A stretch of 64,000 nt of DNA from Streptomyces spinoverrucosus (GTDB lineage Bacteria > Actinomycetota > Actinomycetes > Streptomycetales > Streptomycetaceae). The first letter of the stretch is position 1. Each line of letters opens with the position of its first letter. Under the pieces are notes generated by a model. It was not told the DNA's origin. It saw only the letters and a list, made by a program, of their open reading frames with translations, and made no database searches. A program made the translations under genes and the position numbers. Below, piece by piece: positions 34,074 to 43,509 of the stretch. The DNA lies in contig NZ_BJND01000027.1 in assembly GCF_006539505.1 (NCBI RefSeq), forward strand, positions 1 to 64,000, given 5' to 3'.

Positions 34074-36962
34074 GTGAGCAGCGATCGGGACGGGATCCGC
34101 GGGGGCTGGGCGACGCCCGGCGATGACCAGCCCGACGCGGAGGCGGCCGTCGATATGACGGGCGAGTTCACCATCGACTATGCGCCGCCTGCCTGGTACA
34201 CGCAGAACGCGTCCGGGGGGTCGGGGGATTCGGGGCACTCGGGGGATTCGGGGGCCGGTTCGTCCGAGTCTGGGGCTTCGGGACCTTCTGGGTCTTCTGG
34301 GCCTTCTGGGGCTGCTTCCGGTTCTGCGGTGCCCTCTGCGCCCGCGCCCTCCTCCCCCTCCACCCCGTCCGCGGACTTCGGGCCGTCGGCTCACTCCGGT
34401 CCGGCGGCGCCTTTTGCGCCGCCCGCGCCCGTGCCGATGCCTGGCGTGCCGTTCACGCCGCCTCCGCCCGCTCCCGTGCCGGGGGTTCCGTTCCCGCCGC
34501 CGGCCGCGCCGGTGAGCGGGGAGTCCGGGGGTGTGCCGAGGCTTCCCGAGGGGAGTGGGTTCGAGCCTCAGCCGCCGGTCGCTCCCGCACCGGAGGCTCC
34601 CAGGGCTTCCGAGGAGGCCGAGTCCGGGAACGGGGACCTGGAGAGCGGCGCCACCATGCGGTTCTCCGCGGCCTCTCTGAAGCGGGAGATCGCCGACCTC
34701 GCGGCCGCAGCCGACGCCGAGGCCAAGGCCGGCGCGCAGCCCGAGGGTGAGTCGGAGGAGGCGGGCGCCACCGCGGACGGTGGCGTCGAGAACGACCGTC
34801 CCTCCGCCGACCCCGACGCCAGCGCCGACGAGTCAGAGGTCACCGACGCGACGGAAGACGCTGCTCCCACCGACGCCGAGTCGACCGATGCAGCCGACCC
34901 TGCCGAGACGGAATCCTCCGACGCGGCGCCACACGACGACGCTCCCCAGGACAACACCCCCCAGGCCGACGCACCGGCAACGTCCGACGCGCCCTCCGCC
35001 TGGACTCCCCCGCCCGCCCCGCAGACCGGAGTGCCGCCGCTGCCGCCGTCGTACCAGCCCGCGGCTCCGGCCTCCCCCGCCCAGTGGCCCGCACAGCCGC
35101 AGCCCCAGCCCCAGCCCCAGCAGCCGGACCCGAGCGCGCCCTCCACGCAGCCACAGCCCCAGCCACAGCCGACCGCCGCGCAGGGCCAGCCGCCCCTGCC
35201 TCCGCAGCAGCCGCCCTTCCAGCCCCAGCCGCCGCAGCCCGCATGGACCCCGCCGGCCCAGGCACCGGCCCCCAACACCCCCAACGCCCAGCAGCCGGCC
35301 ACCCCCGACCCCAACGCCCAGCAGGGCTACGGCTTCCCGCACCCCGGCACCCCCAACGCCCAGGGCGGTTACGGCTTCCCCCACCCCGGCGTCCCCAACC
35401 CCCAGGGCGGCTACGGCTTCCCCCAGCCCCCAGCGCAGCATCAGGCGCCGCACCAGGCCGCCGCCCACCCAGGCATCCCCCCACAGCCCGACGCCCAGAA
35501 CCCGCACAACACCCCAAACCCCCAAAACCCGCAAATCCCGGCCCAGTCCCCCACCGGCGCCCCCCAGGGATTCCCCCAGCCCCCGCACCAGCCCCAGGCT
35601 CAGCCCCAACCCCCACACCAGGCCCAGCCCCACCCCCACCAACCCCCCACCCCACCCGCAGACCCCCGTCTCGGCACCGCCTGGCCGCAACCCCTCCAGC
35701 ACGACCAGCGCCAGCCCACCAACCCCGGTGCCGCGCCGCTCGGTTACACCGCGGCCGTCGAGCTGTCCTCCGACCGGCTGCTCAACAACAAGAAGCAGAA
35801 GGCGAAGAGCGGACGTCCGGGCGCGGCCGGCTCCCGGTTCAAGTTGGGCGGCAAGAAGGAGGAGGCCGAGCGTCAGCAGAAGCTGCAGTTGATGCGGACG
35901 CCGGTGCTGTCCTGCTACCGCATCGCCGTGATCAGCCTCAAGGGCGGCGTCGGCAAGACCACGACGACCACCGCCCTCGGTTCCACGCTCGCCACCGAGC
36001 GCCAGGACAAGATCCTCGCGATCGACGCCAACCCGGACGCCGGTACGCTCGGCCGCCGCGTCCGCCGGGAGACCGGGGCCACCATCCGTGACCTGGTCCA
36101 GGCGATCCCGTACCTCAACTCGTACATGGACATCCGGCGGTTCACCTCCCAGGCCCCCTCCGGCCTGGAGATCATCGCCAACGACGTCGACCCGGCCGTC
36201 TCGACGACCTTCAACGACGAGGACTACCGGCGCGCGATCGACGTGCTCGGCAAGCAGTACCCGATCATCCTCACCGACTCCGGTACCGGCCTGCTCTACA
36301 GCGCCATGCGCGGTGTGCTCGACCTCGCCGACCAGCTCATCATCATCTCGACGCCGTCCGTGGACGGTGCGAGCAGCGCCAGTACGACGCTGGACTGGCT
36401 GTCCGCGCACGGGTACGCCGACCTGGTCTCACGTTCCATCACCGTCATCTCCGGCGTCCGCGAGACCGGCAAGATGATCAAGGTCGAGGACATCGTGGCG
36501 CACTTCGAGACGCGGTGCCGGGGCGTCATCGTCGTGCCGTTCGACGAGCATCTCGCCGCCGGTGCCGAGGTCGACCTCGACATGATGCGGCCGAAGGTGC
36601 GGGAGGCGTACTTCAACCTCGCGGCCATGGTCGCCGAGGACTTCGTACGCCACCAGCAGATGCACGGCCTGTGGACCAGCGACGGCAACCCGCCACCGGT
36701 CGCCGCCCCGCCGATGCCGGGCCAGCCCTTGCCCAGCCAGCCCATGCCGGGACAGCCGATGCCCGGCCAGCCGCCCATGCCGGGACAGCCCATGCCCGGC
36801 CAGCAGTACGCCCCCGGCCAGCCCTACCCGCCACAGCCGGGCCAGCCGGGTCAGCCCGGACAGCAGGCTCCCCACCCCCAGCACCCCCAACAGCCCCAGC
36901 ACCCGGGCTACGGCTACGGCTACCCCCAGCCCGGCCAGCCCGAAGGCCCACCCCAGCAGTAG
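34074..36962 (+). CDS. MinD/ParA-like ATPase with Pro-rich N-terminus (EspI-like)
   Basis: A 962-residue product. Residues 1 to about 560 are low complexity: acidic and Ser/Gly-rich, then Pro/Gln-rich with a three-fold GYGFPHPG-type repeat. The ATPase domain (about 600-880) has the deviant Walker A KGGVGKTT near residue 625, IDANPDAGTLGRR, and a switch-like block around ILTDSGTGL. The C-terminus is a run of GQPMPGQP repeats. Mycobacterial EspI has the same plan of a Pro-rich head plus MinD-like ATPase and modulates ESX-1 in response to energy state, so a regulatory role is likely. The GTG start has AGGAGG at ideal distance. It ends at a strong bidirectional terminator. Confidence 0.88.
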   Translation: MSSDRDGIRGGWATPGDDQPDAEAAVDMTGEFTIDYAPPAWYTQNASGGSGDSGHSGDSGAGSSESGASGPSGSSGPSGAASGSAVPSAPAPSSPSTPSADFGPSAHSGPAAPFAPPAPVPMPGVPFTPPPPAPVPGVPFPPPAAPVSGESGGVPRLPEGSGFEPQPPVAPAPEAPRASEEAESGNGDLESGATMRFSAASLKREIADLAAAADAEAKAGAQPEGESEEAGATADGGVENDRPSADPDASADESEVTDATEDAAPTDAESTDAADPAETESSDAAPHDDAPQDNTPQADAPATSDAPSAWTPPPAPQTGVPPLPPSYQPAAPASPAQWPAQPQPQPQPQQPDPSAPSTQPQPQPQPTAAQGQPPLPPQQPPFQPQPPQPAWTPPAQAPAPNTPNAQQPATPDPNAQQGYGFPHPGTPNAQGGYGFPHPGVPNPQGGYGFPQPPAQHQAPHQAAAHPGIPPQPDAQNPHNTPNPQNPQIPAQSPTGAPQGFPQPPHQPQAQPQPPHQAQPHPHQPPTPPADPRLGTAWPQPLQHDQRQPTNPGAAPLGYTAAVELSSDRLLNNKKQKAKSGRPGAAGSRFKLGGKKEEAERQQKLQLMRTPVLSCYRIAVISLKGGVGKTTTTTALGSTLATERQDKILAIDANPDAGTLGRRVRRETGATIRDLVQAIPYLNSYMDIRRFTSQAPSGLEIIANDVDPAVSTTFNDEDYRRAIDVLGKQYPIILTDSGTGLLYSAMRGVLDLADQLIIISTPSVDGASSASTTLDWLSAHGYADLVSRSITVISGVRETGKMIKVEDIVAHFETRCRGVIVVPFDEHLAAGAEVDLDMMRPKVREAYFNLAAMVAEDFVRHQQMHGLWTSDGNPPPVAAPPMPGQPLPSQPMPGQPMPGQPPMPGQPMPGQQYAPGQPYPPQPGQPGQPGQQAPHPQHPQQPQHPGYGYGYPQPGQPEGPPQQ

Positions 36963-36978
36963 CGAACGGCCGTGAACA

Positions 36979-37015
36979 AAGGGCGGCCGGTGCCCCACAG
37001 GCACCGGCCGCCCTT
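36979..37015. terminator. 16-bp bidirectional terminator
   Basis: AAGGGCGGCCGGTGCC (36979-36994) pairs perfectly with GGCACCGGCCGCCCTT (37000-37015) around the loop CCACA. It lies between the convergent EspI-like gene and ribF and closes the right end of the secretion locus. Confidence 0.8.
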
Positions 37016-37058
37016 CATATCGAAGTATCGGAGCATCGGAGTATCGGAGAAACAGAGG

Positions 37059-38015
37059 CTACGCCGCCCCCTCCGCCGCCCCAACCAGCTCCCGGCACCG
37101 CTTCACATCGTCCGCCATCTGCTCCAGCAGAGCCTGAAGCGTCTCGAACTTCGCCTGCCCCCGTACAAAGGCCAGGAAGTCGACGGCGACATGCAGCCCG
37201 TACAGATCCAGCCCCACCCGGTCGATGGCGTACGCCTCCACCGTGCGCTCGGTCCCGTCGAACTGCGGGTTGGTGCCCACGGAGATCGCGGCCGGCATGG
37301 CCTCGCCGTCCACCACGAGCCACCCCGCGTACACCCCGTCGGCCGGGATCGCGGTGTGCGGCAGGGTCTCGACGTTGGCCGTGGGGAAGCCCAGGTCACG
37401 GCCGCGCTGAGCCCCGCGTACGACGACACCTTCGACCCGGTGCGGGCGGCCGAGGATCTCCGCGGCGCCCTCCACATCCCCCGCGGCCACCAGCCGCCGC
37501 GTCAGCGTCGACGAGAACGGCTCGCCGCCGCCCGCCTCGCCCGACACGAACAGATCGATGACCTCGACCTCGAAGTCGTAAACCTTGCCCTGTTCGGCGA
37601 GGAACTCCACGTTTCCCGCGGCACGGTGGCCGAAGCGGAAGTTGGGGCCCTCGACGACCGCCTTGGCGTGCAGCTTGTCGACCAGGACCTTGACGACGAA
37701 ATCGGCCGGCGAGAGTTTCGAGAACTCCGCCGTGAAGGGCAGGATCAGCACCGCGTCCACACCCAGCTCCGCCATCAGTTCGGCGCGGCGGTGGTGCGGG
37801 GCGAGCAGCGGCGGGTGGCTGCCGGGGCGGACGACCTCGCTCGGGTGCGGGTCGAAGGTGACGACGACGGCAGGGACACCCAGCTCCCGGGCGCGTTCCA
37901 CGGCGTGCCGGATGATCAGCTGGTGTCCGCGGTGGACACCGTCGTAGGAGCCGATGGTGACGACGCTGCGCCCCCAGTCCTCGGGGATGTCCTCCAAGCC
38001 ACGCCAGCGCTGCAC
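37059..38015 (-). CDS. ribF: Bifunctional riboflavin kinase / FMN adenylyltransferase
   Basis: RibF converts riboflavin to FMN and then FAD. The 318-residue product has the N-terminal nucleotidyltransferase motif GSYDGVHRGH (residues 22-31), GPNFRFGHRAAG, and a C-terminal riboflavin-kinase domain with GRDLGFPTANV and GVYAGWL. I chose the GTG at 38015, which has GAGGAG nine bases upstream and gives the normal length; the frame extends to 38075. It lies at the 3' end of the nusA-infB-truB gene group, separated from truB by the pseudoprotease-ATPase gene. Confidence 0.96.
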   Translation of the reverse strand: MQRWRGLEDIPEDWGRSVVTIGSYDGVHRGHQLIIRHAVERARELGVPAVVVTFDPHPSEVVRPGSHPPLLAPHHRRAELMAELGVDAVLILPFTAEFSKLSPADFVVKVLVDKLHAKAVVEGPNFRFGHRAAGNVEFLAEQGKVYDFEVEVIDLFVSGEAGGGEPFSSTLTRRLVAAGDVEGAAEILGRPHRVEGVVVRGAQRGRDLGFPTANVETLPHTAIPADGVYAGWLVVDGEAMPAAISVGTNPQFDGTERTVEAYAIDRVGLDLYGLHVAVDFLAFVRGQAKFETLQALLEQMADDVKRCRELVGAAEGAA

Positions 38016-38138
38016 TGTGACCGCTCCTCGAACCCGTGTCCGTGTATGCCTCTTACGCAGGTCTAAGGGTGCCATGCCGAGGGGGTCCGGCCCGCACCGG
38101 CATGGGGGCTGTGACCGGACGCACGTGCACTCCCGTGG

Positions 38139-41100
38139 TCATGCGGGAACCCGTCCGCCGACCACCTTCTCGATCATCCTGCGGGTGCTGGGTCCCACCA
38201 CCGCGGCCCAGTCCTGCGGGGCGTCGTTCAGCCAGTGTGCGACCCGGGCGGCGAAGCCGGGGACCTCGCGGCCGAGGTCGAGGAGGGTGCGGTCGAAACG
38301 GGTCGCGCCGGCCGGGGTGCGGACGAGGAGCATGCCGGTGCGGTGGACCAGGGCGCGCAGCTCGTCCCCGCCGTGCCGGGCGGCCGTACGCAGCAGGGTT
38401 TCCAGCACGGGCGGGGCCTGCTCGTGGACGAGGAGGAAGTCGCACAGTTCGCGGCGCAGGGCGCGGGAGGCAGGCGCGCCGGGCGCGCCGAGGACGGCGG
38501 CGAGCGCCATCCGCAGCTGCTCGGGTCCACCGTTCAGCAGGCCGGTGACCAGCGGGAACAGTACGGTCCTGGCGGTGGGCCCGGCGTCGAGGCGCCGGTC
38601 GACGTACGCGGCCACGGGCGCGGCCCGGTCCGGGCGCAGCGTCACGGCGTCCCGCACGAGGCCGGCGACCCGCCGCGCCAGCGCCGGGGTCGCCGCGTCG
38701 GCCAGTGTGAACAGCGCCTCCCCGGCGTCCGGCCGGTGCAGCCGGGCCCGGAAGGCGCCGAGCACCGGCTCCGGGTGGGTCGCCAAGGCGGTCACCAGTG
38801 CGCTCGCGGGCAGCTGTGGATCAACGGCCGCGAAGTGCTCGACGGCCCGTGGCAGGTGCCGGGCCCGGGTGTGCGGATCGCGTACGAGGAGGGCGAGCGC
38901 CCCGCCGTGCAGGCTGCCGTCGGCGGGGCGGGCGAGCAGGGCGAGGGCGGCGTAGCGCAGCAGCTCGCGGTCGGCCTCGCTGCGGGCGTGCGGCGCGGCG
39001 CGCAGCCCGTGCACCACCGCCGCGAGCCGCCGCGCCGACCGCTCGTCGTGCGCCCACCGGTCCACGGCCCGGCACACGGCGGAGGGCTCCTCCTCGGCGA
39101 ATACGCCGAGCAGCTCGTCGCCCCGCCGGTGCCCACTGTCCAGCAGCGCCTCCGTGAGGTCGTCCAATGCCCGGTGCCGATGCGTGTGCAGCAGCGCCTG
39201 CGCGGCCGTCGCCACGGTCGCGTGCGGCGCCGCCGGGAGCGGCCGCTCGTCGTCGAACCAGCGCATGAGATGCGGTTGTACGGCAGTGGGGTCGGCGGCG
39301 AGCAGCTGGGCGGCGGCGTCGAGGTAGCGGCCCCCGTCGGCCGGGCCGGTGTCGGCGAGGACCAGGCGGCGCAGCAGGTCGAAGCGCTCGGCGTCGGGCA
39401 GTGCCGGCTCCGTCCAGAAGCCGGGCCCGAACTCCCCCGGCACGGGCCGCCCCCGCCACCGCCAGTCGACGATCGCGTCGGCGAGCAGCCGCAGCACCCG
39501 GAGATACGGCGTGGCGTCCGGCACCTGGCGCAGCGTCGCGCCGAGCAGCCGGGCGGCCCACCAGGAGTGCGGGTCGGCGTCCAGCGCGTGCACCAGCTCC
39601 TCCAGACGGACGGCGAGCCGGTGCGTGCCGTGCTGCCGGGCGAGCAGGAGCAGCGCCTGCACGACGGGGCCGATGCGGTGGTGCGGGAGGGAAATCGGCT
39701 GGTCGGCGCCGGGAGCCCGGCGATGGTGGACCAGGGCGCGCAGGGCCTCGTCCAAGTCGAGGTGCGTGCCCTGGAGCCAGTCGGCCAGTTCCTCGTGGGC
39801 GAAGCGGTAGCCGGTGCCGGCCGGGACGAGGAGGCCCTCGGTGAGGACGGCGGACGCCCAGCCGGTGCCGCCGCCGAGCCGGGCCGGGGCCGGGCCTGGC
39901 GGGAACAGCGCCTCGAACACCTCCCGGTCCAGCTCCCCCTGCCCGGGCCCGAGGCTGAGCCGGGCGGCCTCGTGCACCTGCCCGGCCACCTTCGCCGCCA
40001 GCCGTCGTACGGCGGTGCCGCGCAGTCCGTCCTCGGCGGCGAGCCGTACGGCCACGCGCAGGCACAGCAGGTCCAGGTGGGCGGCGAGGACGTCGTGCCG
40101 GTCGAGCGGGCCATCGAGCCGGGCGTCCGGGACAGCGGCGAGAACCTCGGAGAGGAGACGGAGGGTGAGGGGGTGGCGGGCGTCGGTGGCGGCGAGGGCG
40201 TCTTCGGGGAGGCCGTAACGCGCGCGGGCGCGGCGGGCCTCGTCCTCGTCGAGGTCACCAAGGCAGACGCAGGGCGGCAGGCCATCGGGCTGTCCCGCCC
40301 CCGGGTACAGGCACTCCTCGGGGAACTCCGCCCCCGCCCGCTCCCAGTACTCCGCCCGGCACGCCACGACCAGCCGCGCCCCCGTCTCCCCCAGCCACCG
40401 CACGGTCCCCTCTGTCCACTCGGGGAGACGGTGGGCCAGAGCCGGGGGCATCTCTTCGGGACTGTCGAGCAGCAGAAGCAGGGGACGACCGGCGGCACGC
40501 GCGAGCGCGGCCAGGCGTTCGGGGCCGGTGTCACCCTCAGCCGCCGCCACACCCCGGGCCGCCCGGCTCAGCGCCCGCCGAACCGCGTCCCCCACCGACC
40601 GGTCCCCCTCCCTCAGATCGGCCCCCCGCAACCACACCGTCGGCGCCGGTTCAGCACCCCGGCCGCGCCGGGCGGCAAGCGCCGCGAGTTCCGTCGTACG
40701 ACCGCTGCCCGGCGGCCCGACGAGCCCGAGAACGGCGGCCGACCCCTCGGCGAACGCAGCGAACTCCCGTACGACCGCCGCGCGTTCAACAGGCGCGACG
40801 ACCCCCTCCTCGCCGGCGTGACCCACCGTCGCTGTCGGCGGACCGTCCTGCGCCACCGACATGGCCGTCAGTTCCAGCACCCCGGCGAGATTGAGATCAG
40901 CCCCGTACGCGGGCACCGTCGCCGCGTTGCGCGCGAGCAGGTCGGCGAGCGGACCGCTCGCGGTGGGCCGCAGCGGCACGGCGAACCCCCAGTCACGCCG
41001 GCCGGTGTGCAGCGCGGTCCCGAGCACGGCGATCACGGCACCGGTGACAACGTCGACGACCGGCCCCCCGGCCGCCCCACCGCCCAGCCGCAGCGCGTCC

Positions 41101-41555
41101 CGCCCGGCCGTGCCGATAGCCAGCTCCAGTACGTCGTCGAGCCGGCGGAAGCGATCCGTGGCCGTGTACGTCACATCCGTCGCCGCTCCCAGCACCCGCG
41201 CCTCACGCCAGCAGCCCGCCGCGATGCGCACGTACGCGCCGGTCTCGACCTCGTCCCGCACGGTGATCGGCAGCGGCTCCACGCCAAGCCCTTCGGTGCC
41301 TACGAGGGCCAGGTTCCGCTCCGGCAGCGCGGTGACCGCGTCGGCGGGCACGACACAGCTGCGGTCCCCGGCGCGCAGGACCAGCCGGGCCAGTCCGTCG
41401 ACGGCCTCGTGGCTGGTGAGGACGGTGCCGTGGTGGTCGGCGACGACGCCGGTGCCGCGCGGACGCCCGGCGAGGTCGTGGATACGGACGAGGACGTCGT
41501 CGCGCGGGTCGAGCCCGCCGTTCTTCGGTGCGGCCCCCCGGCCTTGTACCGCCAT
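38139..41555 (-). CDS. Trypsin-like pseudoprotease fused to a STAND-type P-loop ATPase
   Basis: An 1138-residue cytoplasmic product. Residues 18-215 have a trypsin-like fold (GTGVVADHHGTVLTSHEAV, later AAGGPVVDVVTGAVIAVLG). His49 is kept, but the catalytic Asp position reads RNLAL (N81) and the Ser position reads GAAGGP (A162), so it should be proteolytically dead. A P-loop follows (GPPGSGRTTE, 280-289) with Walker B LLLLLDSPEEM, then a long Arg/Ala/Leu-rich helical repeat region to the end, as in STAND NTPases. The ATG has GGAGG seven bases upstream. STAND proteins sense ligands and oligomerise; a sensing role for the dead protease domain is inference. It lies between ribF and truB. Confidence 0.8.
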   Translation of the reverse strand: MAVQGRGAAPKNGGLDPRDDVLVRIHDLAGRPRGTGVVADHHGTVLTSHEAVDGLARLVLRAGDRSCVVPADAVTALPERNLALVGTEGLGVEPLPITVRDEVETGAYVRIAAGCWREARVLGAATDVTYTATDRFRRLDDVLELAIGTAGRDALRLGGGAAGGPVVDVVTGAVIAVLGTALHTGRRDWGFAVPLRPTASGPLADLLARNAATVPAYGADLNLAGVLELTAMSVAQDGPPTATVGHAGEEGVVAPVERAAVVREFAAFAEGSAAVLGLVGPPGSGRTTELAALAARRGRGAEPAPTVWLRGADLREGDRSVGDAVRRALSRAARGVAAAEGDTGPERLAALARAAGRPLLLLLDSPEEMPPALAHRLPEWTEGTVRWLGETGARLVVACRAEYWERAGAEFPEECLYPGAGQPDGLPPCVCLGDLDEDEARRARARYGLPEDALAATDARHPLTLRLLSEVLAAVPDARLDGPLDRHDVLAAHLDLLCLRVAVRLAAEDGLRGTAVRRLAAKVAGQVHEAARLSLGPGQGELDREVFEALFPPGPAPARLGGGTGWASAVLTEGLLVPAGTGYRFAHEELADWLQGTHLDLDEALRALVHHRRAPGADQPISLPHHRIGPVVQALLLLARQHGTHRLAVRLEELVHALDADPHSWWAARLLGATLRQVPDATPYLRVLRLLADAIVDWRWRGRPVPGEFGPGFWTEPALPDAERFDLLRRLVLADTGPADGGRYLDAAAQLLAADPTAVQPHLMRWFDDERPLPAAPHATVATAAQALLHTHRHRALDDLTEALLDSGHRRGDELLGVFAEEEPSAVCRAVDRWAHDERSARRLAAVVHGLRAAPHARSEADRELLRYAALALLARPADGSLHGGALALLVRDPHTRARHLPRAVEHFAAVDPQLPASALVTALATHPEPVLGAFRARLHRPDAGEALFTLADAATPALARRVAGLVRDAVTLRPDRAAPVAAYVDRRLDAGPTARTVLFPLVTGLLNGGPEQLRMALAAVLGAPGAPASRALRRELCDFLLVHEQAPPVLETLLRTAARHGGDELRALVHRTGMLLVRTPAGATRFDRTLLDLGREVPGFAARVAHWLNDAPQDWAAVVGPSTRRMIEKVVGGRVPA

Positions 41556-41749
41556 GGTCGAGCCTCCCCGCCGTACCGCCGTACATCTGTGCCCTGACCT
41601 CGACGGTAGGGGCGGGATGATCAGGGAAACAGCACGCGTGGCGAACGCGCCCCCTTGCGCTCCCCTGGTTCACTCCGAGCGCCTGCCTGGTCGGGTGAAC
41701 GGACCGGGATCGCTGGATACACCCTAGGGGTGGGGGAACCGAGGGGGGA

Positions 41750-41795
41750 CCGTGGAGCGGCGGGAACGCAGAACCCCGTGACCGCCGCTCCACGG
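41750..41795 (-). terminator. 14-bp stem-loop 3' of truB
   Basis: CCGTGGAGCGGCGG (41750-41763) pairs perfectly with CCGCCGCTCCACGG (41782-41795), 31 bp after the truB stop. It probably ends the long translation-factor operon. Confidence 0.7.
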
Positions 41796-41826
41796 GCAAG
41801 CCATGACGAGACAGCTCTAGTGGCTG

Positions 41827-42732
41827 TCAGCCGAAGACGGCGAGGCTCTTGGCCTTGCCGCGCTGTGCCTCCACGAGCGCGAGGAAGCGGCCCTCGGGAT
41901 CGAAGACAGCCACCGGCCCGGCGCCCGCGTACGCGTCGGGCATGTCGAGCCGCACGCCGTTGGTGAGCAGCCGGGCCCGCCTGCCGTCCACGTCCCAGCG
42001 CGGGAACGCGGCCGCGGCCGCCTCGGCGATCGGCATCACGGTCAGCTCCTCCTGGAGTTGCTCCAGAGTGCGGGCCGAGTCGAGCTTGTACGGCCCGACG
42101 CGCGTCCTGCGCAGCGCCGTGAGGTGGCCGCCGACGCCCAGGTCGGCGCCGAGGTCACGGGCGAGGGCGCGGATGTAGGTGCCGGAGGAGCAGACCACCG
42201 ACACGACCAGGTCGAGCACGGGGGTGCCGTCCTCGGCGACGGCCTCCCGGACGTCGTACACGCTGAACGACGACACCGTCACACGGCGGGCCGGGATGTC
42301 GAAGTCCTCGCCGTCCCGGGCCCGCTTGTAGGAGCGCACGCCGTTGATCTTGATGGCGCTGACCTTGGACGGCACCTGCATGATGTCGCCGGTCAGCTTG
42401 GCGATCCCGGCGTCGATGGCGTCCCGGGTGATCTTCGATGCGTCGACCGATCCCGTGATCTCGCCCTCGGCGTCGTCGGTGACGGTCGTCTGGCCCAGGC
42501 GGATCGTGCCCAGGTACTCCTTCTCGGTCAGCGCGAGGTGCCCGAGGAGCTTGGTCGCCTTCTCGACGCCGAGGACGAGGACGCCCGTCGCCATCGGGTC
42601 GAGGGTGCCGGCGTGGCCGACGCGGCGCGTCCTGGCGATGCCGCGCATCTTGGCGACCACGTCGTGCGAAGTGAAGCCCGACGGCTTGTCGACGATGACA
42701 AGGCCGTCGGGCGTGGTGTGCTTCTGGGTCAT
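41827..42732 (-). CDS. truB: tRNA pseudouridine(55) synthase
   Basis: TruB converts U55 of the tRNA T-loop to pseudouridine. The 301-residue product begins with GLVIVDKPSGFTSHDVV and contains the catalytic aspartate in HAGTLDPMATG (about residue 43), the YLG-IRLG-TT motif and CSSGTYIRALARDLG. Normal length. The ATG overlaps the rbfA stop (ATGA), a conserved actinobacterial arrangement, so the two are translationally coupled. Confidence 0.97.
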   Translation of the reverse strand: MTQKHTTPDGLVIVDKPSGFTSHDVVAKMRGIARTRRVGHAGTLDPMATGVLVLGVEKATKLLGHLALTEKEYLGTIRLGQTTVTDDAEGEITGSVDASKITRDAIDAGIAKLTGDIMQVPSKVSAIKINGVRSYKRARDGEDFDIPARRVTVSSFSVYDVREAVAEDGTPVLDLVVSVVCSSGTYIRALARDLGADLGVGGHLTALRRTRVGPYKLDSARTLEQLQEELTVMPIAEAAAAAFPRWDVDGRRARLLTNGVRLDMPDAYAGAGPVAVFDPEGRFLALVEAQRGKAKSLAVFG

Positions 42733-43175
42733 GCGGTGGTGTCGTCCTCGTCCTCACCCGGCTTCTTGTACGGGTCGGCCTCACCGGCGTAGGTGGCGCC
42801 CGCCGAGGCCTCGCGCACCTTCTCGTCGGACTGGCGGGCCTTGTCGAGGAGGTCCTCGATGGTCCGGGCGGTGTCCGGGAGGGCGTCGGCGACGAAGGTC
42901 AGCGTCGGCGTGAACTTCACGCCGGCCGCCTTGCCGACCTCGGAGCGCAGGATGCCCTTGGCGCTCTCCAGGCCGGCGGCCGCGGCCGTCCGCTCCTCCT
43001 CGTCCCCGTACACGGTGTAGAAGACGGTCGCCTCCCGCAGGTCGCCCGTCACCCGGGTGTCCGTGATGGTGACGTGTGAGCCGAGCCGCGGGTCCTTGAT
43101 CCCGCGCTGCAGCTTCTGGGCCACCACCTCTCGGATGAGGTCCGCCAGCCTCTTGGCACGCGCGTTGTCGGCCAC
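42729..43175 (-). CDS. rbfA: Ribosome-binding factor A
   Basis: RbfA helps the late maturation of the 30S subunit. The 148-residue product has the KH-like core (AKRLADLIREVVAQKLQRGIKDPR, VTITDTRVTGDLREATVFYTV, FTPTLTFVADALPDTARTIEDLLDKA) and an acidic C-terminal tail. It lies 40 bp after the ylxP gene and overlaps truB by 4 bp. Confidence 0.96.
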   Translation of the reverse strand: MADNARAKRLADLIREVVAQKLQRGIKDPRLGSHVTITDTRVTGDLREATVFYTVYGDEEERTAAAAGLESAKGILRSEVGKAAGVKFTPTLTFVADALPDTARTIEDLLDKARQSDEKVREASAGATYAGEADPYKKPGEDEDDTTA

Positions 43176-43215
43176 TGGTCCGTCTCCCGTTCTTTCCTGA
43201 TCTACGTTCTCTGGG

Positions 43216-43509
43216 TCAGTCGTCGTCGCCGTGGAAGCGGCGCCTGACCGACAGCAGTTCCACCTCGGGGCGCCCGGCGACCAGCCGCTCGCACCGGTCC
43301 AGCACGTCGCTCACGTGCGCCGCGTCTCCGGAGACCACCGCCAGGCCGATCTGGGCCCTGCGGTAGAGGTCCATGTGGTCCACCTCGGCCGCGCTCACCG
43401 CGTACTTCCGCTGGAGTTCGGCGACGATCGGGCGGACGACGGAGCGCTTCTCCTTCAGCGACCGTACGTCGCCGAGGAGCAGGTCGAAGGACAGCGTCCC
43501 CACATACAT
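43216..43509 (-). CDS. DUF503 family protein (YlxP-like)
   Basis: A 97-residue product starting MYVGTLSFDLLLGDVRSLKEKRSVV, the DUF503 signature. It continues with ALVSG-like VVSGDAAHVSDVLDRCERLV. DUF503 genes are regularly found between infB and rbfA; the Bacillus homologue YlxP has been linked to ribosome maturation. The ATG at 43509 is the family start, although its Shine-Dalgarno sequence is weak; the frame is open to 43554. Confidence 0.92.
   Translation of the reverse strand: MYVGTLSFDLLLGDVRSLKEKRSVVRPIVAELQRKYAVSAAEVDHMDLYRRAQIGLAVVSGDAAHVSDVLDRCERLVAGRPEVELLSVRRRFHGDDD

Noticed and set aside
38235..41597. 1120-residue open frame antisense to the pseudoprotease-ATPase gene
   Set aside because: Shadow frame. 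The minus strand has a ribosome site, a P-loop and a recognisable fold; this strand has none.
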